Below, one piece after another: positions 6,862 through 14,397 of a DNA stretch of 14,529 nt (position 1 is its first letter; each line of letters opens with the position of its first letter). The notes beneath the pieces are model-generated. The model saw only the letters and a list, made by a program, of their open reading frames with translations. It did not search any database and was not told the DNA's origin. This DNA is from Schaedlerella sp. GTDB lineage: Bacteria; Bacillota; Clostridia; Lachnospirales; Lachnospiraceae. Location of the stretch: the NCBI GenBank assembly GCA_020024595.1, contig JAHHTO010000053.1, positions 1 through 14,529 on the forward strand. Reading direction: 5' to 3'. A program made the position numbers and the translations under genes.

Positions 6862-7863
6862 ATGACAATCAGAGAACAGTTGGAAGAGCGAGAACTGGAA
6901 TATTTAAGTCCGTATGTAGCCAGGAGTAAAGAATCAAAGGGGAGAGAAGAGGAAGAGGCAGAATGCGATATTCGCCCTGTTTTTCAAAGAGACCGGGATC
7001 GGATCCTGCATTGTAAGGCTTTTCGGCGTCTGCGACAAAAAACGCAGGTGTTTTTGCTCCCGGACGGGGATCATTACAGAACCCGACTGACACATACACT
7101 TGAAGTATCGCAAAATGCAAGGACAATAGCAAAAGCACTCCGACTGAACGAGGATCTGGTGGAGGCAATTGCGCTTGGTCATGATCTGGGGCATACACCA
7201 TTCGGACATGCAGGAGAACGAGCTTTGAATTCGGTGTATCATTTTGAACATAATGTGCAGAGTCTGCGTGTTGTTGAATGCTTGGAACGTCAGGGACGTG
7301 GGCTGAACCTGACGTGGGAAGTGCGTGATGGCATTCTGAACCACAAAACCGCAGGAACACCTCATACACTGGAAGGTAGGGTGGTACGGTTGTCTGATAA
7401 GATTGCCTATATCAACCATGATATTGATGATGCCGTGCGGGGAGGAATCCTGACGGAGGATCGGATTCCAGAAGAAATTCGTAAAATACTTGGACAGTCT
7501 GGGAAAGAACGGTTGGATACGATGGTGCATGATGTTATTGTCAATAGTATGGATCGACCGGAGATTCAGATGTCAGATACAGTGAGTAAGGCAATGAGAG
7601 ATTTAAGGACATTTATGTTTCGCAATGTCTATCTGAATCCGGAAGCGAAAGGGGAAGAAAAGAAGGCGTTTCATCTTGTGAAGCAGCTGTATGAATATTA
7701 CATAGAGCATCCAGAACGAATGCCGGAGAAATATCAGCTGGCAATTCAGGCAGGAGAATGGGAAAAGGAACAGATTGTGTGTGACTTTATCGCAGGAATG
7801 ACCGATCATTATGCGGTGATGAAATATGAAGAAATTTTTGTTCCACAGGCGTGGAAAAATTAA
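6862..7863 (+). CDS. dgt: Deoxyguanosinetriphosphate triphosphohydrolase-like HD protein
   Basis: This is an HD-domain metal-dependent phosphohydrolase. dGTPase family members cleave dNTPs to the deoxynucleoside and triphosphate. From the ATG at 6862 the product has 333 residues, the usual length of the short (type 2) family. Visible landmarks are KAFRRLRQKTQVF (52-64), the first metal histidine in RLTHTLEV (H78), the HD pair in LGHDLGHTPFGH (H107-D108) and the fourth ligand in LSDKIAYINHDIDD (D179). In many Firmicutes a gene of this family sits directly upstream of dnaG, as here (60 nt gap). Removal of excess dNTPs next to primase fits a role in replication fidelity, but substrate range and activation by other dNTPs are not shown by sequence. 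Family assignment is secure; the exact substrate is less so. Confidence 0.9.
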   Translation: MTIREQLEERELEYLSPYVARSKESKGREEEEAECDIRPVFQRDRDRILHCKAFRRLRQKTQVFLLPDGDHYRTRLTHTLEVSQNARTIAKALRLNEDLVEAIALGHDLGHTPFGHAGERALNSVYHFEHNVQSLRVVECLERQGRGLNLTWEVRDGILNHKTAGTPHTLEGRVVRLSDKIAYINHDIDDAVRGGILTEDRIPEEIRKILGQSGKERLDTMVHDVIVNSMDRPEIQMSDTVSKAMRDLRTFMFRNVYLNPEAKGEEKKAFHLVKQLYEYYIEHPERMPEKYQLAIQAGEWEKEQIVCDFIAGMTDHYAVMKYEEIFVPQAWKN

Positions 7864-7913
7864 TTTCAAAAAAATAAAGGATATGAAAAAGATTTGTCGA
7901 ATATATAAAATGT

Positions 7914-7920
7914 GGAGGTT
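7914..7920 (+). promoter_or_regulatory. Ribosome binding site deciding the dnaG start
   Basis: GGAGGTT lies just before the ATG at 7924. A GTG at 7912 in the same frame overlaps this site and has no ribosome binding site of its own. The GTG would add four residues not expected in DnaG, so 7924 is preferred. Confidence 0.75.
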
Positions 7921-7923
7921 ATT

Positions 7924-9699
7924 ATGTACTATTCGGATGAGTTAATAGAAGAAGTCAGAATGAAGAACGACATCGTGGATGTGATTTCCGGATATGTGCG
8001 TCTGCAGAAAAAAGGAAGCTCTTATTTCGGCCTTTGTCCGTTTCATAATGAAAAGTCTCCCTCATTTTCCGTCAGTAGACAGAAGCAGATGTATTATTGT
8101 TTCGGTTGTGGCGCGGGAGGAAATGTATTTACTTTCCTGATGGAGTATGAGAATCTTACTTTTGTGGAAGCGGTGCAGATGCTGGCTGAGCGGGCAGGTG
8201 TGGAATTGCCTGTGATGGAGTATTCCAGGGAAGCGAAAGAACGGGCAGATTTAAAGTCCATACTTCTGGAAATCAATAAAGTAGCAGCTCAGTATTTTTA
8301 TGTGCAGTTGAAAAGCGAGCAGGGAAGCGTTGGATATACATATCTGAAAAACAGAGGATTATCAGATGATACGATTAGAGGATTTGGACTGGGCTATTCC
8401 AACAAATACAGCAATGATCTGTATCAGTATATGAAATCAAAAGGGTATAGTGAGGAACAGATTCGTCAGGCGGGGCTGATCAGCACGGATGAAAAGAACG
8501 GAGTGTATGATAAGTTCTGGAACAGGGTCATGTTCCCGATTATGGATGTGAATAGTCGGGTTATCGGATTTGGCGGACGCGTCATGGGAGATGCGAAGCC
8601 AAAGTATTTGAATTCGCCGGAGACACCGGTGTTTGACAAAAGCCGAAATCTTTATGGGCTGAATCGGGCGCGTGCATCAAAAAAGCCATACTTTCTTCTC
8701 TGTGAAGGGTATATGGATGTGATCGCACTACATCAGGCAGGATTTACCAATGCGGTGGCATCTCTGGGAACAGCACTGACACCGGGACATGCTTCACTGA
8801 TAAAGCGCTACGTACAGGAGGTTTACTTGACTTATGACAGTGATGAAGCGGGGACACGGGCCGCACTTCGTGGTATACCAATTCTGAAAGCAGCGGGGAT
8901 TTCTGCGAAAGTGATTCGGATGGATCCGTACAAAGATCCGGATGAATTTATTCAGAATCTGGGCGCAGAAGAGTTTGAAAAACGAATTGCAGATGCGAGA
9001 AATGGTTTTATGTTCAGTCTGGAAATTCTGCAAAGGGAATACGATATGGATTCTCCTGAGGGAAAAACAGCATTTTTCCGAGAGACTGCAAGAAGGCTGA
9101 CGGGATTTGAGGATGAATTGGAACGCAACAATTATATCGAAGCTGTTGCAAAGGCATACAGAGTAAGTCCGGAGAGTTTACAGAAACTGGTTACAAAAAC
9201 CGCAATCTCAGATGGACTGGCAAAACCGGTAGAGCGTCCTAAGTCATCCGTGGAGAAAATGGTGAAGAAGGAAGATGGACATTTGACGTCCCAGAAAGTT
9301 CTGCTGACATGGATGATTGAAGACAGGAGGTTGTTTCGCACGATCAGTCAATATATCCATCCAGAGGATTTTACGGAAGAGTTATACAAAACGGTGGCAG
9401 AACTATTATATAAGCAGTATGCAGAAGGAGAACTGAATCCAGCGAAGATTTTGAATCATTTTACAGAAGAAGAAATGCACAGGGAAGCAGCTTCACTCTT
9501 TCACACAAGAATCCGGGAACTGTCAACAAAGCAGGAACGAGAGCAGGCGTTGGAAGAAACCATTCTCAGGGTAAAGAAAAACAGCATTGATGTACAAATG
9601 AGGCAATTGGATCCAGCAGATATAGCAGGACTACAGAGACTCATGGAGGAAAAAAGAAAGCTGACAGATCTTAAGAAACTGCATATTTCCCTAGATTAA
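7924..9699 (+). CDS. dnaG: DNA primase
   Basis: DnaG makes the RNA primers for replication and works with the DnaB helicase at the fork. The product has 591 residues, close to the usual length. The N-terminal zinc-binding domain shows the CHC2 pattern with C38, H41, C59 and C62 (CPFH...CFGC). The catalytic core contains the conserved NRGLSDDTIRGFGLGY segment and KYLNSPET. The TOPRIM fold follows, with E261 in LCEGYMDV and the metal-binding D305 and D307 in TYDSDEAG, then KDPDEF. The C-terminal part, from about residue 450, is a helical helicase-interaction domain. No frameshift or missing catalytic residue is seen. It sits between dgt and rpoD, matching the classical macromolecular-synthesis arrangement that couples primase to the main sigma factor. 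Confidence 0.97.
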   Translation: MYYSDELIEEVRMKNDIVDVISGYVRLQKKGSSYFGLCPFHNEKSPSFSVSRQKQMYYCFGCGAGGNVFTFLMEYENLTFVEAVQMLAERAGVELPVMEYSREAKERADLKSILLEINKVAAQYFYVQLKSEQGSVGYTYLKNRGLSDDTIRGFGLGYSNKYSNDLYQYMKSKGYSEEQIRQAGLISTDEKNGVYDKFWNRVMFPIMDVNSRVIGFGGRVMGDAKPKYLNSPETPVFDKSRNLYGLNRARASKKPYFLLCEGYMDVIALHQAGFTNAVASLGTALTPGHASLIKRYVQEVYLTYDSDEAGTRAALRGIPILKAAGISAKVIRMDPYKDPDEFIQNLGAEEFEKRIADARNGFMFSLEILQREYDMDSPEGKTAFFRETARRLTGFEDELERNNYIEAVAKAYRVSPESLQKLVTKTAISDGLAKPVERPKSSVEKMVKKEDGHLTSQKVLLTWMIEDRRLFRTISQYIHPEDFTEELYKTVAELLYKQYAEGELNPAKILNHFTEEEMHREAASLFHTRIRELSTKQEREQALEETILRVKKNSIDVQMRQLDPADIAGLQRLMEEKRKLTDLKKLHISLD

Positions 9700-9756
9700 G
9701 GATAAAATGAAATAAGCCTGTCTATATTTTGGTGTAGGCAGAGGAAGGAAGGACAC

Positions 9757-10881
9757 ATGGAAGAAAACGCACAGAAAATTTTGGAACGACTGAAAGACCT
9801 GGTAGCACTTGGAAAGAAGAAGAAAAGTATTTTGGAAATTCAGGAAATCAATGATTTTTTTCACGATATGGAACTGAATTCAGAGCAGATGGAGAAGATA
9901 TTTGAATATCTGGAAGGAAATAATATTGATGTACTTCGTATCAACAGTGATGAAGATACAGAGCTAGATGCAGATCTGGATATCGATGCCATGATTTCTG
10001 GGGAAGATGAAGTAGACGTAGAGAATATTGATCTGTCTGTTCCGGATGGTGTGAGTATTGAAGATCCGGTCCGTATGTATCTTAAGGAAATCGGAAAAGT
10101 TCCCTTGTTGAGTGCAGAGCGTGAGATTGAACTGGCTCAGCGAATGGAAGAAGGGGACGAGGAAGCAAAAAAGGAACTGGCAGAAGCGAATTTACGTCTT
10201 GTTGTCAGCATTGCAAAGCGATATGTCGGACGTGGAATGCTCTTTCTGGATTTGATCCAAGAAGGAAACTTGGGATTGATTAAAGCAGTGGAGAAGTTTG
10301 ATTATCATAAGGGATACAAATTCAGTACCTATGCTACATGGTGGATTCGTCAGGCGATTACAAGGGCAATTGCAGATCAGGCAAGAACCATCCGTATTCC
10401 GGTGCATATGGTAGAAACGATCAATAAGCTGATTCGTGTATCCAGACAGCTGTTGCAGGAGTTGGGGCGTGAACCGATGCCGGAAGAGATCGCAAAAGAA
10501 TTGGACATGCCGGTGGATCGAGTTCGAGAAATTTTGAAGATTTCTCAGGAACCGGTATCTCTGGAAACTCCAATCGGAGAGGAAGAGGATAGTCATCTTG
10601 GAGATTTTATTCAGGATGATAATGTTCCGGTTCCGGCAGAAGCAGCAGCTCAGACTTTATTAAAAGAACAGTTGGATGAAGTACTGGATACATTGACAGA
10701 ACGAGAACAAAAGGTATTGCGGCTTCGCTTCGGAATGAATGATGGACGTGCGAGAACACTGGAAGAAGTAGGAAAAGAGTTTGATGTCACAAGAGAGCGT
10801 ATCCGTCAGATTGAAGCCAAGGCACTCCGCAAGCTGAGACACCCAAGCCGCAGTAGAAAGTTGAGAGATTATCTGGATTAA
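9757..10881 (+). CDS. rpoD: Primary RNA polymerase sigma factor (sigma-70/sigma-A)
   Basis: This is the housekeeping sigma factor that directs RNA polymerase to TTGACA/TATAAT promoters such as those in this window. It has 374 residues, the size of Bacillus SigA rather than the longer E. coli protein. A region 1.1-like helical segment (about 1-60) is followed by a strongly acidic stretch (64-92). Region 1.2 starts at DPVRMYLKEIG (103-113). Region 2 contains the core-binding and -10 recognition segment (DLIQEGNLGLIKAVEKFD and YKFSTYATWWIRQAITRAI). Region 3 starts near 217. Region 4.2 holds the -35 helix-turn-helix (TLEEVGKEFDVTRERIRQIEAKAL, about 334-357). The start follows AGGAAGG 57 nt after dnaG. 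All regions are intact, which distinguishes it from alternative sigma factors lacking region 1.1. Confidence 0.97.
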   Translation: MEENAQKILERLKDLVALGKKKKSILEIQEINDFFHDMELNSEQMEKIFEYLEGNNIDVLRINSDEDTELDADLDIDAMISGEDEVDVENIDLSVPDGVSIEDPVRMYLKEIGKVPLLSAEREIELAQRMEEGDEEAKKELAEANLRLVVSIAKRYVGRGMLFLDLIQEGNLGLIKAVEKFDYHKGYKFSTYATWWIRQAITRAIADQARTIRIPVHMVETINKLIRVSRQLLQELGREPMPEEIAKELDMPVDRVREILKISQEPVSLETPIGEEEDSHLGDFIQDDNVPVPAEAAAQTLLKEQLDEVLDTLTEREQKVLRLRFGMNDGRARTLEEVGKEFDVTRERIRQIEAKALRKLRHPSRSRKLRDYLD

Positions 10882-10940
10882 GAGGACGGGCTCCCAGATA
10901 TACGTCGGACAAAAAGAATGATCAAGCAGAGGATAGCAGG

Positions 10941-11681
10941 ATGGAATTGTCAAAACGATTATTTGCAGTTGCATCCTTGGTAACACCGGGAAAACGCATC
11001 GTGGATATAGGCACTGACCATGCTTATATCCCGATTTATCTTATGGAAGAAAAAAAGTGTATTTCTGCTGTTGCCATGGATGTAAATGAAGGACCGCTTC
11101 AGCGGGCAGAGGAGCATGTGCAGAAAGCAGGGTTACAGAATAGGATCACTCTCAGGCTTTCGGATGGGTTTGAAAAGTTGGAGCCTTTTGAGGTAGAAAA
11201 TGCGATAATTGCAGGGATGGGCGGCGGTCTTATAATGAAGATCTTGTCTGCGGACTGGGAAGTGACCTGTAGTCTGAAAGAGTGCATCCTGCAGCCTCAG
11301 TCTGAAATTGAAAAGGTGCGTGCATTTCTTCTGGAAAATGGATTTGTTTTTCTAAAAGAAGATATGGTACTGGATGATGGGAAATATTATGTCATGATGA
11401 AGGTAGTACCACCTGAAATCGAGAGAATTGGAAAGATATATGACAAAAATGGAATCGGTGAAAAAATGGAATGGACGGAAACTGAACTACGTTATGGGAA
11501 ATTATTGCTGGAAGAAAGGCATCCGGTTCTCAAAGAATTTTTATTAAGAGAAGATATGATACATAAGAAAATTCTGGAGGGAATTGAAGAGAAATCCGGA
11601 GAAAAGATTGAAAACCGTAGAATGGAATTAAGAGAAGATCTGCGACATATAGAGAGGGGGCTGGAGTATTATGCGATGTAA
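10941..11681 (+). CDS. trmK: tRNA (adenine(22)-N(1))-methyltransferase
   Basis: TrmK uses S-adenosylmethionine to methylate N1 of adenine 22 in the D-loop of certain tRNAs. The product has 246 residues. The class I methyltransferase landmarks are clear: motif I IVDIGTDHAYIPIYL (20-34), the SAM-ribose region MDVNEGPLQRAEEHV (46-60), the post-motif IAGMGGGLIMKIL (90-102), and LQPQSEIEKVRAFLLENGF (117-135) that marks this family. The last 70 residues are charged and helical, matching the C-terminal coiled-coil domain. The gene order rpoD-trmK-nif3 parallels sigA-trmK(yqfN)-yqfO of Bacillus subtilis. The stop codon overlaps the next gene by 11 nt, suggesting translational coupling. Confidence 0.93.
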   Translation: MELSKRLFAVASLVTPGKRIVDIGTDHAYIPIYLMEEKKCISAVAMDVNEGPLQRAEEHVQKAGLQNRITLRLSDGFEKLEPFEVENAIIAGMGGGLIMKILSADWEVTCSLKECILQPQSEIEKVRAFLLENGFVFLKEDMVLDDGKYYVMMKVVPPEIERIGKIYDKNGIGEKMEWTETELRYGKLLLEERHPVLKEFLLREDMIHKKILEGIEEKSGEKIENRRMELREDLRHIERGLEYYAM

Positions 11682-12453
11682 AGAGATTACAGACATCATA
11701 GAAAAGAGGTATCCCAAAAATGCAGCACTTGCGTTTGACAATGTAGGGCTGCAGGCAGGAAGAAGTGATAAGGAAGTAAAACGAATTTATCTGGCGCTGG
11801 ATGCGACTGGAGAAGTAATCGCTGACGCTGTGTATAAGAAAGCAGATATGCTGATCACGCATCACCCACTCATCTTTAACCCATTGAAAGCAGTGACGGA
11901 TGAAGACTTTGTAAGTCGAAGAATTTTGCAGTTGATACAACATGATATTTCTTACTATGCCATGCATACAAATTATGATGTACTGGGTATGGCGGAATTG
12001 GCAGGAAAACAGTTTCAACTTCAGAATGTGGAAGTATTGGATGTGACTGCGGAAATCAACGGGAAAACGGAAGGAATTGGACGGATTGGTGAATTAAAGA
12101 AAATGCTGTCGCTAAAAGAATGCGGTACATATGTGAAAGAGAGTCTGAAATTAGAGCATGTTAAGGTGTTTGGAAGTATGGAACAGCATGTGAAACGGCT
12201 TGCAATTTCGCCGGGGTCCGGAAAGAGTGCAATTCTCCCGGCACTGGAAAAAGAAGCAGATGTGCTGGTGACCGGTGATATCGGGCATCATGATGGATTG
12301 GATGCAGTAGAACGGGGATTGAGTGTGATTGATGCAGGTCATTATGGAACCGAGTACATTTTTATCGAGGATATGAAAAGATTTCTAAATGAGCAGTTGT
12401 CGGATATTGTGATCGAAACAGCAGAAATTCAGGAGCCATTTCAGTTCGTATGA
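11671..12453 (+). CDS. Nif3-like dinuclear metal centre hexameric protein
   Basis: This is a member of the Nif3/YbgI/YqfO family, toroidal hexamers with a two-metal site per subunit. Members have been linked to GTP cyclohydrolase I type 2-like annotation and to metal or tRNA-related roles, but no firm general function is established. The 260-residue product has the metal ligands in place: H64 and H65 in LITHHPLIF, D103 in HTNYD, and H224 and E228 in DAGHYGTE. Other landmarks are AFDNVGLQAG (21-30) and TGDIGHHDGLDA (201-212). It lacks the PII-like insert of about 110 residues that makes B. subtilis YqfO longer, so it resembles the short YbgI form. The start lies inside the end of trmK (11-nt overlap). 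The likely ribosome binding signals are the G-run at 11654-11660 and GGAG just before the ATG. Confidence 0.92.
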   Translation: MRCKEITDIIEKRYPKNAALAFDNVGLQAGRSDKEVKRIYLALDATGEVIADAVYKKADMLITHHPLIFNPLKAVTDEDFVSRRILQLIQHDISYYAMHTNYDVLGMAELAGKQFQLQNVEVLDVTAEINGKTEGIGRIGELKKMLSLKECGTYVKESLKLEHVKVFGSMEQHVKRLAISPGSGKSAILPALEKEADVLVTGDIGHHDGLDAVERGLSVIDAGHYGTEYIFIEDMKRFLNEQLSDIVIETAEIQEPFQFV

Positions 12454-12498
12454 CAAACAAAGCAGCAAATTTGGGGGATTGAGGGAAAGGAGGAGACT

Positions 12499-14169
12499 AT
12501 GAATACGAGACAGTGTATTGTGCAAATAGGGAATGAAAGTAAATATTATGAGGTGGGTACCACATACCAGAAAATTGCAGAAGATTATCAGCAGGAATAT
12601 GAACACCAGATTGTACTTGTGAGTCTCAATGGGAATCGTCTGCAGGAATTGAGGCGGACGCTGGAGCGGGACTGCAGGATTGAATTTGTGACAACAGCCC
12701 AGCAGATTGGTCATGAAACCTATCGGCGGAGTATGAGTTTCCTCCTCGTAAAGGCAGTACATGATGTTGGAGGGCATGAAAATGTGGAACGTGTTAGAAT
12801 CCATTTTTCTGTAAGCAAAGGATATTATTGTACCATAGAAGGAAATGTAACGCTGGATCATGCTTTTCTTACAGACGTGACACGAAGGATGCAGGAACTT
12901 AGCAAGGCAGCAATTCCAATTCAGAAGCACTCCATGCGAACCAGTGAAGCAGTAGAGTTGTTTCATAGACATGGGATGTATGATAAGGAGCGCTTATTTG
13001 AATATCGGCGCAGTTCGAGTGTAAATGTCTATACAATCAATGAATTTGATGATTATTATTATGGGTATATGGTACCAGATACCAGTTATTTGAAATACTT
13101 TTCCTTACATTTGTATGATGAGGGGTTTGTGCTTCAAATGCCAACCATGGAAGAACCGGAGAAAGTGCCAGCGTTTGAACCGCAAAAGAAGTTGTTTCAG
13201 GTTTTAAAAGAATCGGTTTCTTGGGGCGATTTACAAGATATTGAAACCGTTGGAGCGTTAAATGATCGAATTACAAAAGATGATATGCAGGAGGCAGTAC
13301 TCGTTCAGGAAGCACAGCAAGAACGTCAGATCGGTGAAATTGCAAAGCAGATCGCACAGCATCCGAATGTAAAGATGGTTCTCATCGCAGGCCCATCTTC
13401 ATCGGGGAAAACGACATTTTCTCATAGACTGTCCATTCAGCTTCGGGTGAATGGAATGACACCGCATCCGATTGCGGTGGATAATTATTTTGTGGACAGG
13501 GAGCAGACACCGCGGGATCAAGACGGCAATTATAATTTTGAATGTTTGGAAGCAATTGATATTGCCCGATTTAACAGAGATATGCAAGCATTGTTGAACG
13601 GAGAAGAGGTATATCTTCCGATTTTTAATTTCAAAACAGGAAAACGGATGGAATCTTCCAAGCCGAAAAGGCTGGAAAGCCGAGATATTCTTGTGATAGA
13701 GGGAATCCACTGTCTGAATCCGAGACTGACGGAGATGTTGGATGATGCAAATAAGTTTAAAATATACATCAGCGCATTGACACAGTTGAATATTGATGAA
13801 CATAACCGGATTCCGTCTACAGATGGGAGGTTGATCCGCCGCATTGTGAGAGATGCTCGTACGAGAGGAACTTCTGCCAGTGGAACGATTGCTATGTGGA
13901 AGTCGGTACGCAGCGGTGAAGAGAAGAATATTTTTCCGTTCCAGGAAGAGGCTGATGTGATGTTCAACTCATCTTTGCTTTATGAACTGGCAGTGTTAAA
14001 GCAATATGTGGAACCGTTATTGTTTGGAGTAGATAAGCAGTCTCCAGAGTATACGGAAGCAAAGAGACTTCTGAAGTTTTTTGATTACTTTGTGGGAATT
14101 GGAAGTGAGTTTATTCCGACAAATTCACTTTTGAGAGAGTTTATCGGGGGAGGTTGTTTCCAGGTATAA
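12499..14169 (+). CDS. Nucleoside (uridine) kinase with TGS and ThrRS-like N-terminal domains
   Basis: The 556-residue product fuses two parts. The C-terminal half (about 290-556) is a uridine kinase/phosphoribulokinase-type P-loop kinase. It has Walker A GPSSSGKT at 298-305, the acceptor loop AVDNYFVDR at 326-334, YNFECLEAID at 345-354, and a Walker B-like ILVIEGIHCLN at 397-407. It probably phosphorylates uridine or a related nucleoside with NTP. The N-terminal half looks like the TGS domain (about 3-65) and the second additional domain (about 66-215) of threonyl-tRNA synthetase. The RHSxAHLL signature of that domain reads RRSMSFLL (76-83), so both zinc/editing histidines are gone and tRNA editing activity is unlikely. 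This architecture is known in clostridia and Thermotoga, where it is annotated as nucleoside kinase. The start follows a near-perfect AAAGGAGG at 12486-12493. A strong terminator follows the stop. Confidence 0.88.
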   Translation: MNTRQCIVQIGNESKYYEVGTTYQKIAEDYQQEYEHQIVLVSLNGNRLQELRRTLERDCRIEFVTTAQQIGHETYRRSMSFLLVKAVHDVGGHENVERVRIHFSVSKGYYCTIEGNVTLDHAFLTDVTRRMQELSKAAIPIQKHSMRTSEAVELFHRHGMYDKERLFEYRRSSSVNVYTINEFDDYYYGYMVPDTSYLKYFSLHLYDEGFVLQMPTMEEPEKVPAFEPQKKLFQVLKESVSWGDLQDIETVGALNDRITKDDMQEAVLVQEAQQERQIGEIAKQIAQHPNVKMVLIAGPSSSGKTTFSHRLSIQLRVNGMTPHPIAVDNYFVDREQTPRDQDGNYNFECLEAIDIARFNRDMQALLNGEEVYLPIFNFKTGKRMESSKPKRLESRDILVIEGIHCLNPRLTEMLDDANKFKIYISALTQLNIDEHNRIPSTDGRLIRRIVRDARTRGTSASGTIAMWKSVRSGEEKNIFPFQEEADVMFNSSLLYELAVLKQYVEPLLFGVDKQSPEYTEAKRLLKFFDYFVGIGSEFIPTNSLLREFIGGGCFQV

Positions 14170-14183
14170 TCATGGAGTTTAGG

Positions 14184-14234
14184 AGCAGCCTGAGATAAAA
14201 TGACAGATGTTATTTTATCTCAGGCTGCTTTTTT
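14184..14234 (+). terminator. Strong rho-independent terminator ending the operon
   Basis: A perfect 18-bp inverted repeat (14184-14201 with 14212-14229, outer arm AGCAGCCTGAGATAAAAT) encloses a 10-nt loop. It is followed by a T run at 14229-14234. Confidence 0.95.
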
Positions 14235-14322
14235 GTATTTGTTGGAAAATACAGGTACGTGTGGAGTGTGGAGAACTTAAGACTGATATGAAATAGGAAT
14301 CACAGAAAAAGCGAAATAATAG

Positions 14323-14350
14323 TTGACTTTTAGTTTAGTGTATGTATAAT
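14323..14350 (+). promoter_or_regulatory. Sigma-A promoter for the XRE-family regulator
   Basis: TTGACT at 14323-14328 (5 of 6) and a perfect TATAAT at 14345-14350 are separated by 16 nt. The start codon lies 47 nt after the -10 box. This is the best-matching promoter in the window. Confidence 0.8.
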
Positions 14351-14354
14351 TGAT

Positions 14355-14379
14355 TTTGGTAAACAAAAAATTTAGTAAA
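14355..14379 (+). promoter_or_regulatory. Putative operator: two TTTRGTAAA quasi-palindromes
   Basis: TTTGGTAAA at 14355-14363 and TTTAGTAAA at 14371-14379 are 9-bp palindrome-like elements (TTTA-N-TAAA; one mismatch in the first) repeated at a 16-bp period just downstream of the -10 box. Related TTTAGT units occur at 14329-14334 and 14334-14339, inside the promoter spacer. The position suits autorepression by the HTH protein encoded next. Confidence 0.4.
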
Positions 14380-14397
14380 TGTAAGAGGATGAGTAAA

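Larger units (their letters stand above)
5250..14234 (+). other. Predicted single transcription unit: PAP-dgt-dnaG-rpoD-trmK-nif3-nucleoside kinase
   Basis: Seven genes run in one direction. The gaps are 82, 60, 57, 59, -11 and 45 nt when the starts chosen here are used. I see no intrinsic terminator inside the run, and a very strong one at its end. Internal promoters, common before dnaG or rpoD in other bacteria, cannot be excluded. This is an inference from spacing, not evidence of one transcript. Confidence 0.5.

Noticed and set aside
6934..7530. Reverse-strand open frames opposite dgt
   Set aside because: They overlap the conserved HD-domain gene entirely and show no motif or ribosome binding site.
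9716..9739. Hairpin between dnaG and rpoD (GCCTGT with a GTAGGC-like arm)
   Set aside because: It has only six pairs, two of them G-U, a large loop and no T tract. It is not a terminator, and I saw no sign of an attenuator.
14235..14322. Search for a small gene or RNA between the operon terminator and the XRE promoter
   Set aside because: There is no start codon with a ribosome binding site, no hairpin and no promoter before position 14323. It appears to be plain spacer.
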